From assembly GCF_000332295.1 (NCBI RefSeq), contig NZ_KB235930.1, forward strand, positions 3,561,895-3,625,894: 64,000 bases of DNA, read 5' to 3'. The notes beneath the pieces are model-generated. The model saw nothing but the letters and a program-made list of their open reading frames with translations, was not told where the DNA came from and ran no database searches. Below are positions 10,311 to 19,359 of the stretch, one piece after another. Position 1 is the first letter of the stretch. Each line of letters starts with the position of its first letter. Origin of the DNA: Fortiea contorta PCC 7126. Lineage in GTDB: Bacteria > Cyanobacteriota > Cyanobacteriia > Cyanobacteriales > Nostocaceae. A program made the position numbers and the translations under genes.

Positions 10311-11405
10311 ATGCCATATAAATACAAAGTATTATCAATTGACGGTGGTGGTATTCGCGGAATTATTCCTGCAATCATTCTCGACGAAATTGAAAAACGT
10401 ACGCGAAAACCCATTTGTCAGTTATTTAACTTAATTGCTGGAAGCTCGACAGGCGGAATTCTCGCCGCAGGATTGACGAAACCCCACCCCAACAACAAAA
10501 GTCAACCTCATTTCCAAGCCCAGGATCTCATAGACATATACCGCAAACATGGAGAACGCATCTTTTTTGAATCTTATATATTACGGTTGATGCAAGTTGA
10601 TGATATTCTCCAGGCCAAGTATTCTGCTAAAGGCAGAGAAGAGGTTTTAACTGAATTTTTTGGAGATACTTTTCTCCACGAAGCCTTAACCGAACTTTTT
10701 ATTACTAGCTACGATATTGAATTGCGGATGCCTATTTTCTTTATTAAGAATATCAGAAACCAAAAATTAGGTGATAACTTTCGCAAGATATGTGAAGGTT
10801 ATACTATGAAACAAGCCGCAATGGCAACTTCCGCCGCCCCCACCTATTTTAAACCTTACAAAATTGAAACAATCGACCCCACAGATCGGGGTTATTATGC
10901 ACTAGTTGATGGTTGTGTTTTTGCCAATAACCCTACATCTTTGGCAATTATGGAAGCCATCATCACCTCCAAAAAATTTGATTCTCGAACCCCTAATAAA
11001 CCACCATTAACCCTCAATGATATCCTCGTAGTTTCTTTAGGAACAGGCTCCTTAACTCGCAAATATCATTACGAGCAAGCGGTCAAGTGGGGATTAATTC
11101 AATGGGTAGAACCATTAGTTAATATTATGTTAGATGCTAACAGTGAATCAGTAGCTTGTCAGCTAGAACAATTGTTACCAAAAGCCGATGATATTCCTAA
11201 ACAATACTACCGCTTCCAAGGATTTCTGAATGAAGCTAACGACGATATGGATGATGCTAGTCAGCAGAATATTGAACGCCTAGAAAAACTAGCAAAACAA
11301 ATCATTCGCCAAAAAAACTCCGAACTAGATGAATTATGCGAGCAACTGATACAAGGTTGGGAACAAGAACAACAGCAAGACCAACAGTTGCTGGTGGAAA
11401 ACTAA
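10311..11405 (+). CDS. Patatin-like phospholipase
   Basis: A 364-residue patatin-family acyl hydrolase. The oxyanion-hole motif DGGGIRGIIP is near residue 12, the nucleophile elbow GSSTG (GXSXG, catalytic Ser) near residue 45, and the catalytic aspartate lies in VDGCVFANNP near residue 199, where the usual DGG/DGA is DGC. The C-terminal 60 residues are charged and probably helical. Relatives range from lipid-turnover enzymes to the CapV-type effectors of CBASS defence. No cyclase or other CBASS partner lies nearby, so a housekeeping lipase is the simpler reading. It is convergent with rtcB across a hairpin. Confidence 0.85.
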   Translation: MPYKYKVLSIDGGGIRGIIPAIILDEIEKRTRKPICQLFNLIAGSSTGGILAAGLTKPHPNNKSQPHFQAQDLIDIYRKHGERIFFESYILRLMQVDDILQAKYSAKGREEVLTEFFGDTFLHEALTELFITSYDIELRMPIFFIKNIRNQKLGDNFRKICEGYTMKQAAMATSAAPTYFKPYKIETIDPTDRGYYALVDGCVFANNPTSLAIMEAIITSKKFDSRTPNKPPLTLNDILVVSLGTGSLTRKYHYEQAVKWGLIQWVEPLVNIMLDANSESVACQLEQLLPKADDIPKQYYRFQGFLNEANDDMDDASQQNIERLEKLAKQIIRQKNSELDELCEQLIQGWEQEQQQDQQLLVEN

Positions 11406-11440
11406 TACTAATTCTTCTCATACAAGAAACATATTTTCAT

Positions 11441-11469
11441 TGTAGAGGCGTTGCATTACAACGCCTCTG
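11441..11469. terminator. Hairpin between convergent patatin and rtcB genes
   Basis: Perfect stem AGAGGCGTTG / CAACGCCTCT around a five-base loop, in the TGTAGAGRCG repeat class. It lies midway between the two 3' ends and could end transcripts from both sides. Confidence 0.6.
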
Positions 11470-11505
11470 TCAGAATATTTTCCCTATTCGTGAATCGAAT
11501 CAAGA

Positions 11506-12687
11506 TTATCCTTTCACACACATAACTTGCTTAAGCGTGGCGACGACTTCCACCAAGTCTGACTGATTCTCCATTACTTGGTCAATTGGTTTGTAAGCAC
11601 CAGGAATTTCATCTAATACACCCTCATCCTTGCGACATTCCACACCTTGAGTTTGTTTAATTAAATCATCTAGTGTGTAGGTGTTTTTTGCCTTATTTCT
11701 AGATAATAACCGCCCAGCACCGTGAGAGCAAGAACAGAAGCTATGAGCATTACCTTTACCTTTAACAATAAAAGATTTAGTACCCATTGAACCGGGAATA
11801 ATACCATAGTCTTCAGTTTGAGCGCGGACGGCACCTTTGCGAGTCACATACACATTTTCGTCAAAACGTACTTCTTTTTCAGCGTAATTATGATGACAAT
11901 TTACTTGTAATAAAGGTTTAGTTGCTTTCCCTCCGACTAAATGTTTTTCGATAATTTGCTTAAATCGCGCCATCATTACATCACGATTGACACGCGCATA
12001 ATCCTGCGCCCACTGCAAATCGTGCCAGTATGCTTGAAACTCTGGAGTACCAGCGACAAAATGTGCTAAATCTGGATCTGGCAAACGATTACCTGCCATT
12101 TTTGCTAGTTCTTTCGCTGTGTGAATGTGGCACTGAGCTAGATTATTACCGATGTTGCGGGAACCAGAATGCAACATTAGCCAAACTTGATTTTCTGTAT
12201 CCAAACAAACTTCAATAAAGTGATTTCCTCCTCCTAGTGAACCCATTTGTTTCATGGCTTTACCTTGTAGATTTTGCACACCTCGATGCAAATTTTGAAA
12301 CTCACTCCAACGCTGCCAATTAGTGACGGTTTTGTCTACATCTTTATTTTCATTAAAACCAGTAGGAATTGCTGCTTCAATATCTAAGCGAATTTTCTTC
12401 AGTTTACCTTCTAATTGTTCACCGCTAAATGGGGTTTTAATCGCGCACATCCCGCAACCAATATCCACCCCCACAGCAGCAGGAATAATTGCTTCTTTAG
12501 TTGCTAATACAGAGCCGACTAATGCACCTTTACCTAAATGAACATCAGGCATTAAAGCCACATGTTTAAATACAAAAGGTAATGATGCAACATTCTTCGC
12601 CATCTTGATTTCATCATGTCCCAGAGGATGATTCGCCCAAGATAAAACTGGCGCTGGTGTCGTAATTTCTAACTTTTCGTAGGGCAT
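11506..12687 (-). CDS. rtcB: RNA-splicing ligase RtcB family protein
   Basis: A 393-residue RtcB-type ligase, a metal- and GTP-dependent enzyme joining 3'-phosphate (or cyclic phosphate) and 5'-hydroxyl RNA ends. Signature segments are ALMPDVHLGKGA, the metal-binding cysteine motif GVDIGCGMCAI, GGGNHFIEV, LMLHSGSRNIG, NCHHNYAE, and the terminal SFCSCSHGAGRLLSR containing the guanylylated-histidine region. Length and motifs indicate an intact enzyme of the shorter bacterial subgroup. Whether it serves RNA repair or another role is unknown. ATG start at 12687; monocistronic. Confidence 0.92.
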   Translation of the reverse strand: MPYEKLEITTPAPVLSWANHPLGHDEIKMAKNVASLPFVFKHVALMPDVHLGKGALVGSVLATKEAIIPAAVGVDIGCGMCAIKTPFSGEQLEGKLKKIRLDIEAAIPTGFNENKDVDKTVTNWQRWSEFQNLHRGVQNLQGKAMKQMGSLGGGNHFIEVCLDTENQVWLMLHSGSRNIGNNLAQCHIHTAKELAKMAGNRLPDPDLAHFVAGTPEFQAYWHDLQWAQDYARVNRDVMMARFKQIIEKHLVGGKATKPLLQVNCHHNYAEKEVRFDENVYVTRKGAVRAQTEDYGIIPGSMGTKSFIVKGKGNAHSFCSCSHGAGRLLSRNKAKNTYTLDDLIKQTQGVECRKDEGVLDEIPGAYKPIDQVMENQSDLVEVVATLKQVMCVKG

Positions 12688-12851
12688 AATTTTTTAATTT
12701 TAAATTTAGATAAAAGTATCTGGATCAAGATTTTGGTGTGTTTAGCTTGTATTACATTTATACTACAAAGAAGAAGTGAGTGTCAACAGCGTAGCCAGAT
12801 GTGAGATGCATTATGGCGATCGCTCCACAAATGCCAGGAATACATTAAAAT

Positions 12852-13799
12852 TTGTCAATAATATCACCGTGGGTTAGATATCCACTCCCACCCGATCCGA
12901 TGACAGAGCGCCAAAATAAAATTTGGGAAAGGTTTTTATCTCCTGTTGTCAGCCTGTTGATTGATGAAGAAGGCTTACAACGGTATGCTTTAAGTGTTGA
13001 CTGGGAAAAGCAGAGCGATCGCTTTCAACGAGCTGATGTGACAATTCCCGCGTACTACAACAACCACAAATTTCGCGGGATTGAAGGTGGATATCTCAAC
13101 CCGCAAGCAGTAGTCACCTATGATCCACTAACTCAATATTTGCTACCGCCTCACGAATCGCTAGTACGTCAAGCTTTAATTGATACAATCAAGGTGCAGC
13201 CACGACGCATACTAGATTTAGGCTGCGGTACAGGTTCCGCTACCCTGATGTTAAAACGAGCTTTTCCCCAAGCCGAAGTCATCGGACTAGATTTATCCCC
13301 TTACATGTTAGTCAGAGCCGAATATAAAGCCATAAGTGCTAATTTAAACATACTTTGGCGACACGGCAACGCGGAAAAAACAGCTTTCCCTGCAAGTTCG
13401 TTTGACTTAGTGACGGCTTCTTTGCTCTTCCATGAAGTCCCAGCGGCGATATCCCAATCTATTCTCCAAGAAAGCTTCCGCTTATTAACAGTGGGAGGGC
13501 AAGTATTAATTCTCGACAGTAGTCAAAATGCTTGGCGTCATCTGGAATGGGCTAAGGATGTATTCGTAGAACCCTATCTTCATGAGTACGCCGCTGGCAA
13601 TATTGATGAAAGTATGAAAAAAGTTGGGTTTGCAGCAGTACAAAACCAAGATATTTGGTGGATACATCAGATAACTAGTGGTATTAAACCGATTCCCACC
13701 AACGCTCGGCATTATGTACCAACGTCCACAGATACCATAATAGATCATAATGGTTTGGAGGGACTTGGTTCCCCAGCTTTTGGTATAAGAAGGGCATGA
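12852..13799 (+). CDS. Class I SAM-dependent methyltransferase
   Basis: A 315-residue Rossmann-fold methyltransferase. SAM-binding motif I ILDLGCGTGSATLML lies near residues 116-130, the acidic post-I residue in VIGLDLSPYML near residue 143, and motif II/III around DLVTASLLFHEVP and LTVGGQVLILDSS. The substrate is not evident; the extra N-terminal 100 residues are typical of cyanobacterial methyltransferases of unassigned specificity. The first possible start is TTG at 12852; ATG at 12900 is a plausible alternative. Its stop overlaps the start of the HAD gene by four bases (ATGA), so the two are translationally coupled. Confidence 0.82.
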   Translation: MSIISPWVRYPLPPDPMTERQNKIWERFLSPVVSLLIDEEGLQRYALSVDWEKQSDRFQRADVTIPAYYNNHKFRGIEGGYLNPQAVVTYDPLTQYLLPPHESLVRQALIDTIKVQPRRILDLGCGTGSATLMLKRAFPQAEVIGLDLSPYMLVRAEYKAISANLNILWRHGNAEKTAFPASSFDLVTASLLFHEVPAAISQSILQESFRLLTVGGQVLILDSSQNAWRHLEWAKDVFVEPYLHEYAAGNIDESMKKVGFAAVQNQDIWWIHQITSGIKPIPTNARHYVPTSTDTIIDHNGLEGLGSPAFGIRRA

Positions 13800-14524
13800 G
13801 TTTAAAGGCAGTTTTACTTGATTTTAATGGTGTGATCATCAACGATGAGTTCATCCACCTGCAACTGATAGATGAGATTTTGATTGCAGAAAATCTGCAA
13901 CCCCAAAAGGAGAATGAACGCCAAGCTTCCTTGGGACGGAGCGATCGCATTTGTTTTCAAGAATTGCTCGCCGCTCGCGGTAGAGTAGCCCATGAGGGCT
14001 ATTTAACACAGTTGCTTAACCGCAAAGCACAAAGATATGCTGAAGAACTAGAGAAAATTGAAAAACTGCCTTTATATCCAGGCTTAGAAGATTTGATTTT
14101 TCAAATCCGCGCTCACCACCTCAAAGTAGGGTTAGTGAGTGGAGCAATTCGCCCAGAAATAGAACTGGTACTCAATCGTGCTCAACTAGCGGCACATTTT
14201 CAAGTGATAGTAACGGGTGATGATGTCTTGACCAGCAAGCCAGAACCAGATGGTTATTTGTTAGCAGTGGAACAATTGAACCAGAAATATCCTGAGTTAC
14301 ATCTGCAATCAGCAGAGTGTTTGGTAATTGAAGATACACCTGCTGGAATCGCTGCTGCTAAACGAGCACAAATGCAAGTAGTGGGTGTAGCCAATACTTA
14401 CCCATTTCATATGCTGCAACGGTATTGTAACTGGACTGTAGATTATCTTCACGATTTAGAATTAGAGCGAGTGCTAGAAGTGTTTTCGAGAAAAGACCTC
14501 CAGCCTTCCATATCTGAATGTTAA
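13796..14524 (+). CDS. HAD-family hydrolase, beta-phosphoglucomutase-like
   Basis: A 242-residue HAD-superfamily phosphatase or phosphomutase. Motif I appears as LLDFNGVIIND, where the second aspartate of the classical DxD is replaced by Asn-Gly. That is unusual and may reduce phosphatase activity or alter its chemistry. Motif II is the serine or threonine in VSGAIRPE or VTGDDV, motif III the lysine of SKPEPDGY, and motif IV EDTPAGIAAAK. A helical cap lies between motif I and II (C1 cap). It overlaps the upstream methyltransferase gene by four bases, suggesting a two-gene operon. Confidence 0.82.
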   Translation: MSLKAVLLDFNGVIINDEFIHLQLIDEILIAENLQPQKENERQASLGRSDRICFQELLAARGRVAHEGYLTQLLNRKAQRYAEELEKIEKLPLYPGLEDLIFQIRAHHLKVGLVSGAIRPEIELVLNRAQLAAHFQVIVTGDDVLTSKPEPDGYLLAVEQLNQKYPELHLQSAECLVIEDTPAGIAAAKRAQMQVVGVANTYPFHMLQRYCNWTVDYLHDLELERVLEVFSRKDLQPSISEC

Positions 14525-14581
14525 AATGTGCTATGAGTTATGCAGTGGTGAGTAGATTTTGCTAAACTCAGCACTGATTCA

Positions 14582-14654
14582 GGGGAATTAGCTCAGTTGG
14601 TAGAGCGCTGCGATCGCACCGCAGAGGTCAGGGGTTCGAGTCTCCTATTCTCCA
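14582..14654 (+). tRNA. tRNA-Ala (anticodon CGC)
   Basis: A full cloverleaf can be folded. Acceptor GGGGAAT pairs with ATTCTCC, including the alanine identity pair G3:U70; the D-stem is GCTC/GAGC; the anticodon stem CTGCG/CGCAG closes loop ATCGCAC with anticodon CGC; the T-arm AGGGG-TTCGAGT-CTCCT follows; the discriminator is A. CCA is not fully encoded. The anticodon stem-loop contains a complete HIP1 octamer. The 3' end marks the left border of element A. Confidence 0.93.
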
Positions 14655-14911
14655 TTTGTACTAACCTATTGACCACCCATAGCTTACCCAAACTGTCCTA
14701 AATTTGTCCTAAAAACAGTGTATGGGTTACAAGGAATTTTGGGAAGTCTGGGACAAAATAAATAACGGGCAGATGGTTGTATATAAAATCACTATTGTAC
14801 TTATATGTCAAAGTATCCCTAAAGTTATTAACATTTAGAAGGAAATATCAGTTATGGAGGTACCTAACAGCTATTAATAAATCTGTGAAGCTGGAGCGTT
14901 TGAACTGATGG
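14655..14911. other. Left end of element A, noncoding
   Basis: About 250 bp of AT-rich DNA after the tRNA with near-repeats TGTCCTAAATTTGTCCTAAA that could be remains of integrase arm-type sites. No gene is seen. It also holds the 3' flank of the nuclease-like gene. Confidence 0.35.
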
Positions 14912-17110
14912 TCAAAAAGGGATATTAGATATATCAGGGAAACACTGTTCAATACTTTGTTTAGAACACCCATCCACACAGTACTCGCACTCAGGACAGA
15001 CTAGACGGCGACAAGCAGGGCAAGTCTTATGCTTCCCTATGACTAATGGAGTAAACCCACATTTTCCTTTCTTCTCTACCCACCCGCCACAGTAAGCCAA
15101 GATTGTTGTAGCAATACTTTCTTCATTTGTTCGTTTACCAGTTAGCAAGCCTCTATGTCTAAACTTAAAGATTTTAAACTCGGTTAAGTTTGTTCTTTTT
15201 CTATCTCCCCAGAGAACTTGCAGCGTACCACAAAATTCATAAATTGTATCTAAAGGATCGAATACCCTTAAAGGGTGAGATGATTGGGAGTCTGCATATA
15301 ATAATCTCCTATACTCATTAGGGCTATAGTCAGAACCTTCATAAGAAAGCATTGATAGAAAATGTCTTAATAAAGAGAGAAATATATAAGGTAGCGAAAT
15401 ACGCTTTACGGGAAGGTTAATAAGAGAGTTAATAAAAGTAACTTGCCATTGAGGGAGATTATCTGCCCAATCCTGCGGCAAACGCTTTTTGGCAGCTATT
15501 AATAAAGGAAGAGGGTTATGTCCACTTATTAACCCGATATCCTCCCAGGTGGGGACATCCTCATCGCTTAAGTCTTGGAACTTTTCTACCCATTCATGTT
15601 GGTTGGCATAGAACATATCATCATAATCAAAAACCCAATGCGGTAAATAATCATTGGACTCTAAATCCCTAGGCATACTAATGCTAATAAATCGGTCATT
15701 AAAAGTGGATTCTATTTCGGTTAGTTTTGATTTCTTAACATCACCTAATACCCGTGGTCGCTCCTTATCTGAATCTATAAAATATGGAGATAGAACACCA
15801 ACTACCTTTACTTGTTCACCTCGGTGATTTTTGAACGCAGGAACACAAAACTCAGAATAAACCTTTGAATTAAGGCTCTTTCTGCTATTCTTAACGTCGA
15901 GTAGTTCTCTTGAGTTTAATCTGATATCGCCCTTCACCCAGTCTTTACTTTCTTGAGTAACTTGATGAATGGAGATGTCCTCTACTACATAACCCATGTC
16001 TTTGTAAAAACTAATAACTAATTTCTCGGCGATACGTGCAGAGGACATTTTACTTTCTATATAAGATTCGCTAGCTGACTTTGGGTTCCATTTGATTATT
16101 AATGTCTTATCAATTGGGTCTATCCTGCGTAACTCATTATTAGCAAAGGAGATAGACCGCGCAAACGGATAAGTAGAGTTATTAAATTGAGCAACGATAT
16201 GGAAAAACTTGCCATATCTTAACTGTATTGCTTGCTTTTGCCACTCGGTTGGGGCAATATCCCAAAGGAACCCCCTGTGCTCTAAGTTCTGTTGTAGATA
16301 TTTGACTTGTTTCCAGCATATAGAACGTGCTAAGTTACCGGATTCTCTTACTCTCGCAATTAATTCATCTATCAACTCATCCCTGAGACAGTCATCCACT
16401 GAATCTAAATATTTATCAATAAATAGACCGTAACTACTGTTCCCATACTCTTTTATGCTAAGGAGGTTTCGTAGCTCTGGAGATGCAATGACAATATTTA
16501 CGGCTTGGTTGCAGAGTAAGTTTATTAAACCTATCCTTTCTTCTTCGTCAAGGTCATTAAGCTTATTAAGAATAAACTCAACACATTGGTCTATGGTTAA
16601 GGTGTTTAAGTATTGAATTAAAAATATATTAAAAATTTTGGGGATTTTACTAGTAACTACTTTATATAAAAGCTCCTGGCTAACGGTGAGGCTGTCTATC
16701 CTTTGTATATAAACTGCCTCGTTTCTGTGAAGTGTTGGGTTGTATCTTCGCCCGAAGCATACAATCTGCCCTACCTCGAAATATTCTGAGGAGTTTAAAT
16801 AGATACCTGGGTATTCTTCACAGTTAATGTAGACCCTCTCCTTATTAAGTCCTTCAACAATACCAATAAAGGTTATTAAATCGACATCAACGGCGCTATT
16901 GCGATTTGCATCAATATTAAATTGGACATAAACACCACTTCCACCCTTCCCTTCTATCAGGCTTTCTAAGTAACTAGGTATATCCTTCCTATGTACAAAG
17001 ATACCGGATTCCGAAGCCCACTTTCCAGTGGGTGTAATAAAGCCGTAGTTATTAATAGTCTGAGTTTTATTATTTAGACCGCCAAACCAATCAATTGTAC
17101 CTATGTGCAT
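14912..17110 (-). CDS. Cold-shock domain + PD-(D/E)XK nuclease-like protein with Cys cluster
   Basis: About 732 residues, family not recognised as a whole. Residues 1-75 resemble a cold-shock domain: GTIDWF, an RNP1-like NYGFITP and an RNP2-like GIFVHRKDI. A long helical middle follows. Around residues 360-410 is a restriction-nuclease-like core: a helix with Glu (IAEKLVISFY), an Asp in VKGDIRL, and LLDVKNSRKS giving a D-x-K. The last 65 residues hold many cysteines (CGGW, KTCPACRRLVCPECEYC), a probable zinc ribbon. Inferred role: nucleic-acid recognition and cleavage, perhaps mobile-element defence. The gene is intact in a region otherwise full of broken genes. ATG at 17110 is preferred over GTG at 17116 because GAGAG lies just upstream. 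Confidence 0.6.
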   Translation of the reverse strand: MHIGTIDWFGGLNNKTQTINNYGFITPTGKWASESGIFVHRKDIPSYLESLIEGKGGSGVYVQFNIDANRNSAVDVDLITFIGIVEGLNKERVYINCEEYPGIYLNSSEYFEVGQIVCFGRRYNPTLHRNEAVYIQRIDSLTVSQELLYKVVTSKIPKIFNIFLIQYLNTLTIDQCVEFILNKLNDLDEEERIGLINLLCNQAVNIVIASPELRNLLSIKEYGNSSYGLFIDKYLDSVDDCLRDELIDELIARVRESGNLARSICWKQVKYLQQNLEHRGFLWDIAPTEWQKQAIQLRYGKFFHIVAQFNNSTYPFARSISFANNELRRIDPIDKTLIIKWNPKSASESYIESKMSSARIAEKLVISFYKDMGYVVEDISIHQVTQESKDWVKGDIRLNSRELLDVKNSRKSLNSKVYSEFCVPAFKNHRGEQVKVVGVLSPYFIDSDKERPRVLGDVKKSKLTEIESTFNDRFISISMPRDLESNDYLPHWVFDYDDMFYANQHEWVEKFQDLSDEDVPTWEDIGLISGHNPLPLLIAAKKRLPQDWADNLPQWQVTFINSLINLPVKRISLPYIFLSLLRHFLSMLSYEGSDYSPNEYRRLLYADSQSSHPLRVFDPLDTIYEFCGTLQVLWGDRKRTNLTEFKIFKFRHRGLLTGKRTNEESIATTILAYCGGWVEKKGKCGFTPLVIGKHKTCPACRRLVCPECEYCVDGCSKQSIEQCFPDISNIPF

Positions 17111-17495
17111 AAACACTCTCTTTTATGTATTCATTAGTTTCATACCTCCACACCCTGATTAAGTATTACAAGACACCCCACCAACCATAGGATTAATCCC
17201 GGTATCGTCCTCATAACCAGGAGCATGTCGCTTGTTCCAGCGATACCAGGGCTAAAACTGTTATTTAGCAGTCATGTAATTTGTGTTACACGATTCTCGT
17301 AAAATTAAGTATACTGAGATGTTATGCGCTAAGTACGTTTTTGTACAAAAATACACAAATAGTAGTTCCCTCCACACTACAACTTCTGAGTATAAATAAT
17401 CATGGTGTTAGTTGTTAAAACTACATATAATTGCTGAGGATATATACAAAGATAAAGGTGCTGCTGCCAAAACTAAGCGTTTAGGGAGCAATAGT
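17111..17495. other. Divergent promoter region in element A
   Basis: About 385 bp between the nuclease-like gene (minus) and the small membrane protein (plus). It is AT-rich, with no recognisable RNA gene. Promoters for both directions are expected here, but none can be assigned firmly. Confidence 0.4.
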
Positions 17496-17840
17496 ATGCT
17501 GAGAGGCTACAGAGGTATCGTTCTATGCTTGATTATTGGTTTTCTGACGGTAGTAGTTATTAATTTTCTACTGACGCCGGATGTTGCTAATGCTGCAATG
17601 ATAGATATCAGGGACGAAGAAGGGAATGTAACAACTTGGGGATGGTGGTTGATTAATATATTCTCTCCATATTTTGTTCTATTTGAAATTATTAAGATTG
17701 GTTTAGGGTTGCTAATGTTAGCATTAGCACTATTCGGGAACCACTCTGGGTTTGAATTATTAGCTGCGAGGTGGGGGAATCTAACAGTTATGTTTCCAGG
17801 GTTAGTTGTGTGGGTTCTTGGAGCTTTTGCTAGTAAATGA
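17496..17840 (+). CDS. Small membrane protein, possibly pilin-like
   Basis: 114 residues from ATG 17496, chosen because GGGAG lies eight bases upstream; the frame is open back to 17412. It has a hydrophobic N-terminal segment ending in ANAA (GIVLCLIIGFLTVVVINFLL, then TPDVANAA), like a signal peptide, then two further membrane spans (WWLINIFSPYFVLFEIIKIG and VMFPGLVVWVLGAF). Size and layout recall VirB2/TrbC pilins or phage holins, but no diagnostic motif is present and the function is unknown. It is the only gene on the plus strand in the left half of element A and is followed by a strong terminator. Confidence 0.55.
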   Translation: MLRGYRGIVLCLIIGFLTVVVINFLLTPDVANAAMIDIRDEEGNVTTWGWWLINIFSPYFVLFEIIKIGLGLLMLALALFGNHSGFELLAARWGNLTVMFPGLVVWVLGAFASK

Positions 17841-17879
17841 CCAATATCGACGCCCTACTTTAATAATCCATATAAAAAT

Positions 17880-17910
17880 ACCCCAGCGATGTTATTAACA
17901 TTGCCGGGGT
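17880..17910. terminator. Bidirectional terminator
   Basis: Hairpin ACCCC-a-GC(g)ATGTTA / TAACAT(t)GC-c-GGGGT with a T-stretch after it, between two convergent genes. The loop region contains one of the TTATTAA motifs. Confidence 0.7.
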
Positions 17911-17933
17911 TTACTAATAATTTGGTTGTGGCA

Positions 17934-19225
17934 TCAAAGGTTTGTGAAGTCGGTGCATTTCTTGGTTATTTTAGGTAACTGAACATCAATCCAATCCTCA
18001 ATCTTAGCCCCATACCCAGGCAGCTTTAACTTACCCTGACCAGAGCTAACTGGCTTCTTGGTTGTTGGGTCAATGCTGGCAATTAACTGTAATTCAAGTA
18101 AGGAAGAGTCTCTAAGGTTCGCCATGCCCTTGGAATCGCCTAATATTGTTAGAGTGCGATCGTGGGCAATAAACAAGGGACACATCAACATCTTGCGGCT
18201 TTCAGTCATTGCAACTTTAAAGAATTTACCAACTAAATCCTTATCAAGCTCTAACTCTTTGAGCTTGCTAGCTACGTGGTCAGCATAGGTTGTGAATTCC
18301 TCTCATACCACCGACATGTTACGCCCTTCTTTTATTAACTTTTGGGTAAACTCATCTTCAGATAAACCAGAGTTTCTATATTCCTCATAACGCCTATTTA
18401 ATTCTTTAATGTACTTGTCTAGATACTTAGCGATATCCTCATGGTCTGTTATTAACTCAACTCCCTTCCATTCGACAGGGCTACCGTGTGGGTCTAATAC
18501 TGTGACCTTCTGCCCCGCCGCTACTTTAAGTTTAATAATCTCTCTAGTAGTCCAAGATTTACCAGAACCCATCCCGCCAAATATTAAAGCAGGGTATTCC
18601 AGTAGATTACTCATCCAGGCGTAGTCATTCGCCTCGTCCTGGACGAGCTTATTAACTGGGCTAGTTTGTTGTTCTAAGGTCTGCCCAGTTAATAACTGAG
18701 GGTCAGTAGTGAATTGTGTTAATAAAGCTTGTTCTTCTAGTTCCGCTTGCTGATATAATGCTGCTCTTTTCTGGCGATCGCCATTTTCCTATTCGTTAGA
18801 TGGCGCAATGCTTCAATCTTGGTTGCTTGTTCGTGCCGTAGATTCTCAGCATCAAGATTGTTACCAAACGCTGTCTTTTTCTCATTAAGGGTGTTCCCAA
18901 GCTTCTGTTCTGTTAGTTTTGTGTCATATATGGCTTGCATTGTAGTAGGAGCATACTTACCTACAAGCTTGGCATATTCAGCAGCAGCTACGTTTAGGTC
19001 ATTAGTCGCTTCTATTACCGTTTCTGCTGCCTTCAGGGCGACAGGGATATTCTTCTTTACCTCTTCAGCTACTTGAGCTTTATCTGTCAGTTCCCTAATA
19101 GCTGCTTCATCACCATATACTGCCTGGAGCCACCTATCTAAACCCACTCCGAATAACTTATCGCTTGCATTGAATGTGCCTGGAGCGGCACCAGTAACGT
19201 GATTTTTGAGTTCAATCTTTATCAT
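17934..19225 (-). pseudogene. FtsK/HerA-like ATPase, broken by frameshift and nonsense
   Basis: Reads as one ATPase of about 430 residues once two lesions are repaired. The N-terminal part (ATG 19225) covers coiled-coil sequence to about 18775. A one-base loss next to GCGATCGCC moves the frame, which continues through the Walker A segment ALIFGGMGSGKSWTTREI (near 18575). An in-frame TGA at 18303-18305 falls in Walker B (MSVV-stop-EEFTTYA). The frame continues through FIAHDRTLTILGDSKG and LRDSSLLELQLI to 17934. The span is 1292 bp, so adding one base gives 431 whole codons. The segment after Walker B aligns with the ATPase of element B (32427-33745). Its start overlaps the 45-residue gene upstream (ATGA). 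Recoding cannot be ruled out, but two lesions favour a pseudogene. Confidence 0.8.
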
Positions 19226-19359
19226 TTTGCACCTCTCACTACCTTATTAACATTCTGTACAGGCGCCTCTAGGTATGTATTGTTGATGTAGCTGGTAGCA
19301 ATCGTGGCGATTAATGTTGCTATTACGAGAAATAAGAAACTATCAACTTTATTATTCAC
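19222..19359 (-). CDS. 45-residue single-span membrane protein
   Basis: A short gene with GTG start and product MNNKVDSFLFLVIATLIATI followed by ATSYINNTYL and a charged tail. It has one transmembrane helix and a short N-terminal cytoplasmic stub. It overlaps its upstream neighbour by eight bases (GTGAATAA) and the ATPase start by four bases (ATGA), which strongly supports real translation in a coupled operon. Function unknown; likely a small partner of the neighbouring membrane proteins or ATPase. Confidence 0.6.
   Translation of the reverse strand: MNNKVDSFLFLVIATLIATIATSYINNTYLEAPVQNVNKVVRGAK

Noticed and set aside
10311-11405. Patatin-like lipase as a CBASS effector (CapV)
   Set aside because: No cyclic-nucleotide synthetase or accessory gene is adjacent; neighbours are E2 of PDH and rtcB.
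18770-18790. Programmed -1 frameshift in the element A ATPase
   Set aside because: The only slippery stretch is a short A4 run without a clear stimulatory structure, and a second lesion (TGA in Walker B) is present further on.
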